Shown here: piece by piece, positions 1-5,485 of the stretch
Layout: the number at the start of each line of letters is the position of its first letter
How positions within the stretch are numbered: position 1 is the first letter of the stretch
Source: DATHSN01 sp035464115
Lineage (GTDB): Bacteria; Actinomycetota; Acidimicrobiia; Acidimicrobiales; SKKL01
NCBI GenBank assembly: GCA_035464115.1
Contig: DATHSN010000462.1
Location: forward strand, 1-5,485
DNA length: 5,485 bases
Direction of reading: 5' to 3'
The notes under the pieces: generated by a model
Told to the model about the DNA's origin: nothing
What the model saw: only the letters and a program-made list of their open reading frames with translations
Database searches by the model: none
Translations under genes and position numbers: made by a program

Positions 1-16
1 AGCGCGCGGTCGTCGG

Positions 17-1276
17 ATGATGCGGCGCCGCCTCGGCGCGCTCGTCGTGGTCGTCGCGCTGGCGGGGGCGTGCTCCTCGGCGCCCGAGCCCGTTGCGCCC
101 GAGGCCCTCGAGGTGTTCGGGAGCTACGTCGGCGCCGACGCGGTGGCGTTCACCGAGTCGCTCCGCAGCTTCACCGCCGAGACGGGGATCGCCGCGTACT
201 ACGTCGGCACGTCGGGCTTCGCCGAGGAGTTCGCCGGTCGCATCGATCGCGACGACCTCCCCGACGTGGTCCTGTTGCCCCAGCCCGGCTTCCTCCCCGA
301 CCTGGTGGCGGCCGGCGCGGTCGCGCCGCTCCCCGGCGACGTCGTCGAGCGGCTGCGTGGGGGCACGCAGCTCGAGAGCGGGATCGGGGTGGTCGACGGC
401 GAGGTGGTCGGCGTCTGGTTCCGGGGCCTGGTGAAGAGCCTGGTCTGGTACCACCTGCCGACCTTCACCGAGCGGGGATGGGAGGTCCCGACCACCACCG
501 CCGAGCTCGACGCGCTGGTGGCTCGTGCGAGCGACGCCGGGATCGTGCCGTGGTGCCTCACCGCGGGCGCGTTCGCCTCCACCGGGTGGGTGCTGAGCGA
601 CTGGTTCGAGGAGCTCCTCCTCCGCGAGAGCACCGAGGCCTACGACGCGGTCGTCGCCCTCGACTCGTTCGACCAGCCGGCGGTGGTGGCCGCGCTCACC
701 GAGCTGCGCGACCTGGTCCGCACCCCCGGGTCGGTCGCCGGGGGACCGCGCCGGGCGCTCTCGGAGCTGGTCGAGGACGCCCAGGCTCCCATGTTCGGCG
801 ACCCGCCGGGGTGCCTCCTGCACCGTCAGAGCGCGGTGAACGAGACCTGGCTCCCGGCGGGCGTCCGGGTGGGCGTCGACACCGATGTGTTCGCCCTCCC
901 CGGCCCGACCGCGGCGGCGCCGCTCCTGGTCGGCGGTGAGCTGGCGGTGGCGTTGAGCGACGCCGACGAGGTGGCCCCGCTCATGCGGTGGCTGGCCGAC
1001 CCCGCCGCGCTGACGCCGTTCGAGGGCACCGGCGGGTTCCTGTCGCCGCTCGGTGACCTCGGCGCCGGTGGCGACGACCTGGAGCGCCGCCAGCTCGACC
1101 TGTTGGCCGAGGCCGGGGTCGTGCGCTTCGACGCCAGCGACCTCCTGCCCCCGGAGCTGGGCACCACCCTGCTGTGGCAGGCGCTCGTCGACCTGGCGGG
1201 GGGGAGGGCCAGCGTGGCGCAGGTGGTCGACCGCCTCGAGGCGGCCCGCCTCGACTGGCTCGCCGAGCGCCCCTGA
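17..1276 (+). CDS. ABC-transporter substrate-binding lipoprotein, sugar-type (family 1)
   Basis: Probable extracytoplasmic solute receptor of a carbohydrate ABC importer, 419 residues. The N-terminus has a lipoprotein signal: MMRRR, a hydrophobic core at residues 6-16, and a lipobox-like AGAC ending at Cys19, the expected lipidation site; a Ser/Pro-rich tether follows. The mature part resembles AglE-like family 1 binding proteins: the opening strand LEVFGSY (31-37), KSLVWYHLPTF (140-150), GWEVPTTTAEL (154-164), PWCLTAG (178-184), GCLLHRQ (265-271), and DVFALPG (290-296). Cys180 and Cys266 could form a disulfide (inference). The length is normal for the family. ATG at 17 or 20 gives the correct signal peptide. 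No ribosome-binding site is visible in the 16 bases upstream, and the frame is open to the window edge, so the start is likely but not proven. No permease or ATPase gene adjoins it downstream; the next gene is a MalT-like regulator. The ligand cannot be read from the sequence. Confidence 0.9.
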   Translation: MMRRRLGALVVVVALAGACSSAPEPVAPEALEVFGSYVGADAVAFTESLRSFTAETGIAAYYVGTSGFAEEFAGRIDRDDLPDVVLLPQPGFLPDLVAAGAVAPLPGDVVERLRGGTQLESGIGVVDGEVVGVWFRGLVKSLVWYHLPTFTERGWEVPTTTAELDALVARASDAGIVPWCLTAGAFASTGWVLSDWFEELLLRESTEAYDAVVALDSFDQPAVVAALTELRDLVRTPGSVAGGPRRALSELVEDAQAPMFGDPPGCLLHRQSAVNETWLPAGVRVGVDTDVFALPGPTAAAPLLVGGELAVALSDADEVAPLMRWLADPAALTPFEGTGGFLSPLGDLGAGGDDLERRQLDLLAEAGVVRFDASDLLPPELGTTLLWQALVDLAGGRASVAQVVDRLEAARLDWLAERP

Positions 1277-1292
1277 GCACCCGGACCATCGC

Positions 1293-1316
1293 GCCGGGCC
1301 CGTTCCCCCGCCCGGC
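1293..1316 (+). terminator. Terminator-like inverted repeat after the binding-protein gene
   Basis: A perfect 7-bp inverted repeat, GCCGGGC and GCCCGGC, flanks a 10-base C-rich spacer, 17 bases after the stop of the binding-protein gene. There is no T tract after it. In high-GC actinobacteria, hairpins without a U tract may terminate transcription, but an operator for the downstream regulator is equally possible. In DNA of this composition a stem of this size can also occur by chance. Confidence 0.3.
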
Positions 1317-1336
1317 CACGACCTGGGGTGCTCGCA

Positions 1337-1355
1337 ACGGATACCGTCCGTCGCC
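1337..1355 (+). promoter_or_regulatory. Possible -10 element for a leaderless regulator transcript
   Basis: The hexamer TACCGT (1342-1347) fits the actinobacterial -10 pattern TANNNT and ends 8 bases before the ATG at 1356. This spacing would put the transcription start at or next to the start codon. No Shine-Dalgarno sequence precedes that ATG, which agrees with leaderless translation. The hexamer overlaps a small palindrome, ACGG-ATA-CCGT (1337-1347), a possible operator. No convincing -35 hexamer is seen. The match is short and remains tentative. Confidence 0.35.
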
Positions 1356-4300
1356 ATGGCCACGACTCCACCCCTCTGGGAGCGCGCGCCCGAGGACGGG
1401 GCCGGCCGCCTCGACGGCGAGCTCGTCCGCCAGCGCCTGATCGACCGCATCGCCGAACGCTGGAGCGTCCCCGTCGTGGTCGTGGAGGCGCCGGGCGGCT
1501 TCGGCAAGTCCGTCGCGCTGTCCCAGTCGATGCGCGACAACCTCGGCGACCCGACCGGGCTCGACGTGCACGTCCCCTGCCGACCTCCGGAGCGCGACGC
1601 GTCCCGGCTCGCCGGCCGGATCCTCGAGCTGCTCGAGGTCCCGACGCCGACGCTGGGCGGCGGCCCCGACGAGCTGGCGTCGGTGGTGGTCGACGCGCTG
1701 GCCCACTGGTCGCCCACGCCGGTCTGCGTGGTGCTCGACGACCTCCACCACCTCGACGACTCCGACGACGCGGTGGCGTTGCTCGCGGCCGTCATGCGGG
1801 CGCTGCCCACCAACGCCCACCTGGTGCTGGCCGGCCGGCGCATCCCCGCGCTGCCCCTCACCCGCCTGCGCGCCGCCGACCAGCTGGTCGAGATCGGCCC
1901 CGACGACCTGGCGTTCGACCGCTCCGAGCTCGACGCCCTCGCCGGGCGGCTGGGCGCCGACCCGGCGGTGCTCGACACGACGGTCGGCTGGCCCGCGCTG
2001 TCGCGGCTGGCGCTGGTGGTGGGCGCCACCGCGCCCATCGACTACCTCATGGAGGAGGTCGTCCACGGCCTCGCCCCGCACATGCGCGCCGCGCTGGCCG
2101 CCGCGGTGCTGGGCCGGCGGGTCGACGACGCCATGCTCCGGGCGGTCACCGGCGCCGACGTCGGCACCCGCGACCTGCTCGCCGCGGTGCCGCTGGTGAC
2201 GCTCGACGGCCAGGGCGCCGCCGTGGCCCACGACCTGTGGTCCGAGGTCCTCACCCGATTGCTCGAGCCCGACGACCTGCGCGCCCTGGCGGTGGCGGTG
2301 TCGGGGTGGCACCTCGCCGGCGGCCGCCACGAGGAGGCCATCGACGCCGCCGCGGCGGTCGCCGCGTGGGACGCGGCGCGCGCCGCGGTCCTCGGTGCGT
2401 TCGGTCAGGGCGACGCGGAGCTCTCCACCGCCCGCACCGCCCGCTGGTTGGCCCGCTTCCCCGACGAGCAGCTCGACGAGCCCGAGCTGCTGTTGCTCCG
2501 CGGCGCCACCCGCCGCATGGCCGGCGACGCGACCGGCTGTCACGAGGACCTCGATGCCGCCATCGCCGAGTTCACCGCCCGCGACCACCTCGACGGTCGG
2601 GTCGCGGCCGAGCTGGAGTCCGGGATCGCGGCCTGGGAAGCCGGCGACCTCACCCGCATCATCGACCAGGTCGGCCGGGCCGACGCGCTCGCCACCCGGG
2701 GCGTCGACGCGGTGCGCTGGACCTCGGCGCTCGCGGCCGCCGGGTTCGCCGACCTGTCGGGCGACGCCGCCGGGGCGCTCGCCCACCTCGACACGGTCGA
2801 CGTCGACACCATGCCCGAGCCCATGGTCCGCCTCATGTGGCGCTGGATGACGTTCATGTGCATGCTCGTCGGCGACACGGGGCGCTCGGTCGAGATCGCC
2901 GAGCAGCTCTTCGAACGCGAGCCGACCGAGCCGATCCGCCTCATCGTCGGCACCGCCCGCTGGTTCCACGGCGATCCCGAGCCCTTCCGGGGCGACGTCG
3001 CCACCGACCCCATCGCCCGGTTCGACAACGCCCGCGACGACATCCAGGCCGCCACCGTGAAGGCCGTCATCGACGCGTCGGTGGGGACGGCGATGGACGT
3101 CACGCCCCTCGCCGCGATCCAGGGCGACCGACCCCGCGACCGCACCCGCTACCAGCTGGCGCTGGCCGCGTCGCAGGTCGCGGCCGGCGACGAGGCCGGT
3201 GCCCGCCGGGTCGTCGACGGCCTCGCCGACGACCCGGGCGTCGACGATCCCCAGTGCTGGGGCGAGCTGGTGCGGTTCGCGTCGCTCGTCTACCCGCTCT
3301 CGGAGCGCGTGGCCGTAGCGCTCGACGCCCGCGACCTCGGGCCGACGCCGAACCGACGCCGCGAGCTGGCTCGGCTGCTCGTCGCGGTCCGCCGGGGCGA
3401 CCCGGTCGACTGGTCGACGATGCCGGCGCCTCCCCAAGTGCTCACCGGACTGCCCCTGCGCTGGTCGCTCGAGCTGGCGGCGGCCGCGGCCGCCGCCGGT
3501 CGCCCCGAAGGGATCGAGCTGGCCGAGTACCTCGTCGACTACGTCGGGCCCCCTGCGCTCGACCTGCTCCGCGACGGGGTCGGCGCCGCCGCGCCCGGAG
3601 TCGACGTGCTCCTGGCCGCCATCCCCGCCCGGCCGACCGCCCCGGTGTCGATCACGGTGTGCGGTCCGCTCGCGGTGCACGGGGTCGGCGACGCGGTCGA
3701 CGAGCTGCGCCGGGCCCGGGTGCGCGAGCTGTTGGCCCTGCTCGTGCTGCGCACCGAGGTCGACGCCGACGAGGCGGTCGGACTGCTCTGGCCCGGCCTC
3801 GACCCGGCCAACGGCCGGTCCAACCTCCGCACCACCTTGCGGTACCTGCGGCGCCTCCTCGAACCCGACCGCCGGGGCGGTCAGCCGTCGTTCCACGTGC
3901 GCCGCCACGGCGACCGGATCCGCCTGGAGCCGAGCGAGTGGCTCGCCGTCGACGTGCGCGACATCCGCCAGCGGTTGCGCCGCGGCCGTGAGCTCGAGCG
4001 GAGGGGCTGGCTCGCCGAGTCGATCACCGAGCTGGCCGCCGCGGTCGACCAGTGGAGCGACGAGACGTTCGTCGACCTCCGCCACCACCCCGACCTGACG
4101 GCCGAGATCATCCACCTCGATCTCGAGCTCGAGGACGCCGCCGCCCGGGTCGCCGAGTGGGCGCTCGCCCAGGGCGACCGCGATCGGGCCGAGCAGGTCG
4201 CGGAGCGCCTGCTCGCCCACGACCCCTTCGCCGAGCGGGCCCACGCCGTGGTCATCGGCGCCCGCCTGGCGCGCGGCGACCTGGCGGCTGCGGCGGCGGC

Positions 4301-4412
4301 CGCGCGTCGCTGCACGTCGGCGCTCGACGAGCTGGGGGTGGGGCCCGACCCCCGCACGGCGATGCTCCTGCGCCGCCTCGAGCGACTGGGTGTCCGACCG
4401 GGCCGGTCGTGA
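1356..4412 (+). CDS. MalT-like STAND ATPase regulator with C-terminal winged helix and BTAD (SARP-type)
   Basis: Large cytoplasmic transcriptional regulator, 1018 residues, probably a nucleotide-dependent molecular switch. Residues 45-52 (APGGFGKS) are the Walker A loop in MalT-family form. Residues 123-133 (VCVVLDDLHHL) are Walker B with Asp128-Asp129. LVLAGRR (156-162) resembles the sensor strand, GWPA (211-214) is the conserved MalT-type motif, and HDLWSEVL (292-299) resembles the motif that closes the STAND core. Residues about 310-760 are Ala-rich, helical and TPR-like, the usual signal-sensing part. From about 764 an OmpR/SARP winged helix begins (ITVCGPLAV), with GRSNLRTTLRYLRRLL (820-835) as the likely recognition region. 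BTAD follows to about 1010, ending LDELGVGPDPRTAMLLRRL. The frame is open well upstream, but that stretch overlaps the preceding gene; ATG 1356 is the best start, starting just ahead of the recognisable domain. The inducing ligand and target promoters are unknown. No base or frame defect is seen. Confidence 0.9.
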   Translation: MATTPPLWERAPEDGAGRLDGELVRQRLIDRIAERWSVPVVVVEAPGGFGKSVALSQSMRDNLGDPTGLDVHVPCRPPERDASRLAGRILELLEVPTPTLGGGPDELASVVVDALAHWSPTPVCVVLDDLHHLDDSDDAVALLAAVMRALPTNAHLVLAGRRIPALPLTRLRAADQLVEIGPDDLAFDRSELDALAGRLGADPAVLDTTVGWPALSRLALVVGATAPIDYLMEEVVHGLAPHMRAALAAAVLGRRVDDAMLRAVTGADVGTRDLLAAVPLVTLDGQGAAVAHDLWSEVLTRLLEPDDLRALAVAVSGWHLAGGRHEEAIDAAAAVAAWDAARAAVLGAFGQGDAELSTARTARWLARFPDEQLDEPELLLLRGATRRMAGDATGCHEDLDAAIAEFTARDHLDGRVAAELESGIAAWEAGDLTRIIDQVGRADALATRGVDAVRWTSALAAAGFADLSGDAAGALAHLDTVDVDTMPEPMVRLMWRWMTFMCMLVGDTGRSVEIAEQLFEREPTEPIRLIVGTARWFHGDPEPFRGDVATDPIARFDNARDDIQAATVKAVIDASVGTAMDVTPLAAIQGDRPRDRTRYQLALAASQVAAGDEAGARRVVDGLADDPGVDDPQCWGELVRFASLVYPLSERVAVALDARDLGPTPNRRRELARLLVAVRRGDPVDWSTMPAPPQVLTGLPLRWSLELAAAAAAAGRPEGIELAEYLVDYVGPPALDLLRDGVGAAAPGVDVLLAAIPARPTAPVSITVCGPLAVHGVGDAVDELRRARVRELLALLVLRTEVDADEAVGLLWPGLDPANGRSNLRTTLRYLRRLLEPDRRGGQPSFHVRRHGDRIRLEPSEWLAVDVRDIRQRLRRGRELERRGWLAESITELAAAVDQWSDETFVDLRHHPDLTAEIIHLDLELEDAAARVAEWALAQGDRDRAEQVAERLLAHDPFAERAHAVVIGARLARGDLAAAAAAARRCTSALDELGVGPDPRTAMLLRRLERLGVRPGRS

Positions 4413-4415
4413 CCC

Positions 4416-4438
4416 GAGCGGGCGTGGTCGGCCCGCTC
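4416..4438. terminator. Probable bidirectional terminator between convergent genes
   Basis: A perfect 8-bp inverted repeat, GAGCGGGC and GCCCGCTC, has a 7-base loop and lies in the 24-base gap between the regulator stop (4410-4412) and the sigma-factor stop (4437-4439). Its right arm enters the sigma stop codon. The location between convergent genes is where a shared terminator is expected. Neither side has a T tract, so it would be of the U-less type proposed for high-GC actinobacteria. Confidence 0.5.
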
Positions 4439-4988
4439 AGGCCATCGCGGCGCGCAACCGGCGGCGGGCGCGGTGCAGGATCACCTTCGCGTGGTTCGGG
4501 GTCACGCCCAGGGCCTCGGCGATCTCGGTCGGGCCGAAGCCGAACTGCGCGACGAGCGTGATGGCCACGACGTCGCGACGTGAGCAGCCGTCGAGGGCAC
4601 CGCGCACCTCGGCCGCCAGATCGATCAGGTCGACGAGCTCGTCGGGCCCGGGGTCGGTCGACTCGGTGAGGTCGAGAGCCAGCGCATCGTCGGTGGTGAG
4701 CACGGGACGACGCCCCACCGAGCGGGCGTGGTCGATCACCACGTGCCGGGCGATCTGGAGGATCCACGCCCGGAACCGGTGCTCGTCGCGCAGCGATCCG
4801 AGCCGCCGCCAGGCGGCGACGAACGTCTCCTGGGTGAGGTCGGGGACGTCGCTGGCGTTGCGGGTCTGGGTGCGGATCACGCCCTCCACCGAACGTCGGT
4901 AGCGCCGGTGGAGCTCGGAGAAGGCCGCCGCGTCGCCGGCGCGGGCCTGAACCACGAGGTCGGCCTCGTCGGGTGCGGTGACGGTCAC
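4437..4988 (-). CDS. ECF-type RNA polymerase sigma-70 family factor
   Basis: Alternative sigma factor, 183 residues, that would direct RNA polymerase core to a dedicated promoter set. Sigma region 2 spans about 10-92: LVVQARAGDAAAFSELHRRY at the start, the region 2.2 signature DLTQETFVAAW (50-60), and RFRAWILQIARHVVIDHAR (71-89) for melting and -10 recognition. An acidic linker (about 100-128) replaces region 3. Sigma region 4 spans about 129-180, with the helix-turn-helix PTEIAEALGVTPNHAKVIL (153-171) and the basic end HRARRRLR. There is no C-terminal extension of the kind seen in SigJ-like ECFs. The start is GTG at 4988, which overlaps the stop of the upstream membrane-protein gene (GTGA, 4 bases) and has a G6 ribosome-binding site 5 bases away. 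No anti-sigma gene follows, because the next gene converges. The ECF group and target promoters cannot be named. Confidence 0.93.
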   Translation of the reverse strand: MTVTAPDEADLVVQARAGDAAAFSELHRRYRRSVEGVIRTQTRNASDVPDLTQETFVAAWRRLGSLRDEHRFRAWILQIARHVVIDHARSVGRRPVLTTDDALALDLTESTDPGPDELVDLIDLAAEVRGALDGCSRRDVVAITLVAQFGFGPTEIAEALGVTPNHAKVILHRARRRLRAAMA

Positions 4989-5485
4989 GACGACCCCCCG
5001 CTGCGGTCCCGCAGCGTCGCTGCGCCCGGTGAGGCGGTGACGACGATGGCGGTGAACGCCACCAGCAGGATCAACGCCGCCGCCGCACCCCCGGGCCCGG
5101 CGCGGTCGGTGAGCGGCTCGACGACGGTGACGGCCACCTCGGCGACCGTCGTGTCGTCGCAGCGGACCTCCACCACGTGGTCGCCGACGGCGAGATCGAC
5201 GGTGTCGAGCTCGCCGCCCGTCCGCTCGCCGCCCGCGATGCCGACCGACACGGTCCCGGCACAGTCGATGCGCACCGGGACCTCGCCACCGCGCACGACG
5301 GTGACCGCCACCGTGTCGGCCTCGATCACGGGATCGGGCTCGGGCTCGGGGTCGGGGTCCGGTGGTGGGCTCGCGGCCGGGGCGGCGGCCTCGGCCTCGG
5401 TCTCGGGATCGGGCGGGGGCGCCGGGTTCGGGTCCGGGTTCGGGTCGGCGGGCACGGGGGTCGCGGCGGGGGGCGGGACGGGGCT
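4985..5485 (-). CDS. Membrane-anchored stalk protein, C-terminal part (5' end outside window)
   Basis: I do not recognise the family. The frame is open to the right edge, giving 166 visible residues, counted here from the edge. Residues 1-52 are Pro-rich with Asp-Pro, Glu-Pro and Asn-Pro repeats, typical of an extended extracytoplasmic stalk. Residues about 53-125 alternate hydrophobic and polar positions and suggest a small beta-sandwich-like domain with two cysteines (75 and 109) that could pair. AAAALILLVAFTAIVVTA (134-151) is a clear transmembrane helix, followed by a tail of about 15 residues with two Arg. The likely topology is outside to inside, anchored at the C-terminus, with an export signal expected in the missing N-terminal part. 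A GTG at 5455 could start translation, but it lies inside the Pro-rich repeat and has no ribosome-binding site, so the true start is probably beyond the window. The stop overlaps the sigma-factor start by 4 bases, so the genes form one operon. The tail is too short for a standard anti-sigma domain. Confidence 0.75.
   Translation of the reverse strand, partial: SPVPPPAATPVPADPNPDPNPAPPPDPETEAEAAAPAASPPPDPDPEPEPDPVIEADTVAVTVVRGGEVPVRIDCAGTVSVGIAGGERTGGELDTVDLAVGDHVVEVRCDDTTVAEVAVTVVEPLTDRAGPGGAAAALILLVAFTAIVVTASPGAATLRDRSGGSS
4994..4999 (-). promoter_or_regulatory. G-rich ribosome-binding site of the sigma-factor gene
   Basis: Six consecutive G residues on the coding strand end 5 bases before the GTG at 4988. 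This supports GTG rather than an internal start. It lies inside the coding sequence of the upstream gene (its last Gly-Gly codons), so the two genes are probably translationally coupled. Confidence 0.55.
4999..5016 (-). promoter_or_regulatory. Hairpin abutting the sigma-factor ribosome-binding site
   Basis: A perfect 8-bp inverted repeat, CGCTGCGG and CCGCAGCG on the coding strand, has a 2-base centre. In RNA it would fold as a 7-bp stem with a GGAC loop. Its 3' arm ends on the first G of the sigma-factor ribosome-binding site. It lies within the last codons of the upstream gene, encoding LRDRS. A role in tuning coupled translation is inference; the repeat itself is seen directly. Confidence 0.4.
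5330..5485 (-). repeat. Imperfect Pro-acid codon repeats with dense G tracts on the plus strand
   Basis: Short degenerate repeats of a 6-base unit encode Asp-Pro, Glu-Pro and Asn-Pro pairs. A 12-base unit is present twice in tandem with one mismatch (5424-5435 and 5436-5447). The plus strand, which is the template for this gene, carries runs of 3-6 G separated by 1-7 bases at 5330-5357 and again from 5405 to 5483, fitting the usual G-quadruplex pattern. The simplest explanation is codon use for a Pro-rich stalk. Confidence 0.6.

Noticed and set aside
1053..1355. An upstream extension of the regulator's reading frame
   Set aside because: This part overlaps the end of the binding-protein gene in another frame, has an Arg/Ser/Pro-rich shadow-like composition, and contains no better start than ATG 1356.
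3476..3497. A perfect 22-bp GC-only palindrome inside the regulator gene
   Set aside because: It encodes part of an alanine run (GCG/GCC codons). Self-complementary GC stretches arise readily from such codons, so no regulatory role is supported.
1328..3991. An 887-codon open frame on the plus strand overlapping the regulator
   Set aside because: The translation is dominated by Arg, Pro, Gly and Ala and has no domain, while the frame starting at 1356 carries Walker motifs, winged helix and BTAD.
981..4244. A 1087-codon open frame on the minus strand, antisense to the regulator
   Set aside because: Its codons are exact reverse complements of the regulator's codons, so it stays open merely because the regulator uses no TTA, CTA or TCA codon, all rare in DNA this GC-rich. 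Its translation is low-complexity Gly/Arg/Gln/Ala-rich with no recognisable domain.
4252..4767. Open frame on the minus strand bridging the sigma factor and the regulator end
   Set aside because: It overlaps the sigma factor in another frame and the regulator on the other strand. The product is Arg/Pro-rich without any domain, whereas the sigma frame has both conserved sigma regions.
5455..5455. GTG at 5453-5455 as the true start of the stalk protein
   Set aside because: The same Pro-rich pattern continues upstream in frame to the window edge, no ribosome-binding site precedes the GTG, and an exported protein would need a signal sequence that is absent from this start.

Overview
The window is very GC-rich DNA with coding on both strands. 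Codons end almost always in G or C, and the coding density and the protein families point to a high-GC actinobacterium. An Acidimicrobiia-like lineage is my guess from the style of the proteins; nothing in the window proves it. It holds four protein genes and no RNA gene, insertion sequence or CRISPR array that I can see.

Plus strand, left half. A complete lipoprotein gene (17-1276) encodes a family 1 (sugar-type) ABC-transporter substrate-binding protein. After a 79-base gap comes a 1018-residue signal-transduction regulator (1356-4412). Its N-terminus is a MalT-like STAND ATPase, its middle is a long helical repeat region, and its C-terminus is a winged helix plus BTAD of the SARP type. The gap holds a terminator-like inverted repeat and a possible -10 element close enough to the ATG for leaderless transcription. 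No permease or transporter ATPase gene is in view, so the transporter that this binding protein would serve must lie upstream of the window or elsewhere.

Minus strand, right part. A gene entering from the right edge (visible 4985-5485, 5' end missing) encodes a Pro/Asp/Glu-rich stalk, a small two-cysteine, probably beta-rich domain, one C-terminal transmembrane helix and a short tail. Its stop overlaps by 4 bases the GTG start of an ECF-type sigma factor (4437-4988), so the two are almost certainly one translationally coupled operon. An 8-bp perfect inverted repeat abuts the sigma gene's purine-rich ribosome-binding site.

The regulator and the sigma factor converge across only 24 bases, which contain most of a perfect 8-bp hairpin that could terminate both transcripts. 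The window is therefore a junction of two regulatory units: an extracytoplasmic sensor lipoprotein with a large ATP-dependent regulator, and a surface-anchored protein with an ECF sigma factor. Any functional link between protein pairs is inference from gene order. I did not find a clearly unprecedented system. The most unusual points are the ATPase-first, SARP-last regulator and the sigma factor coupled to an upstream stalked membrane protein with no recognisable anti-sigma gene next to it.
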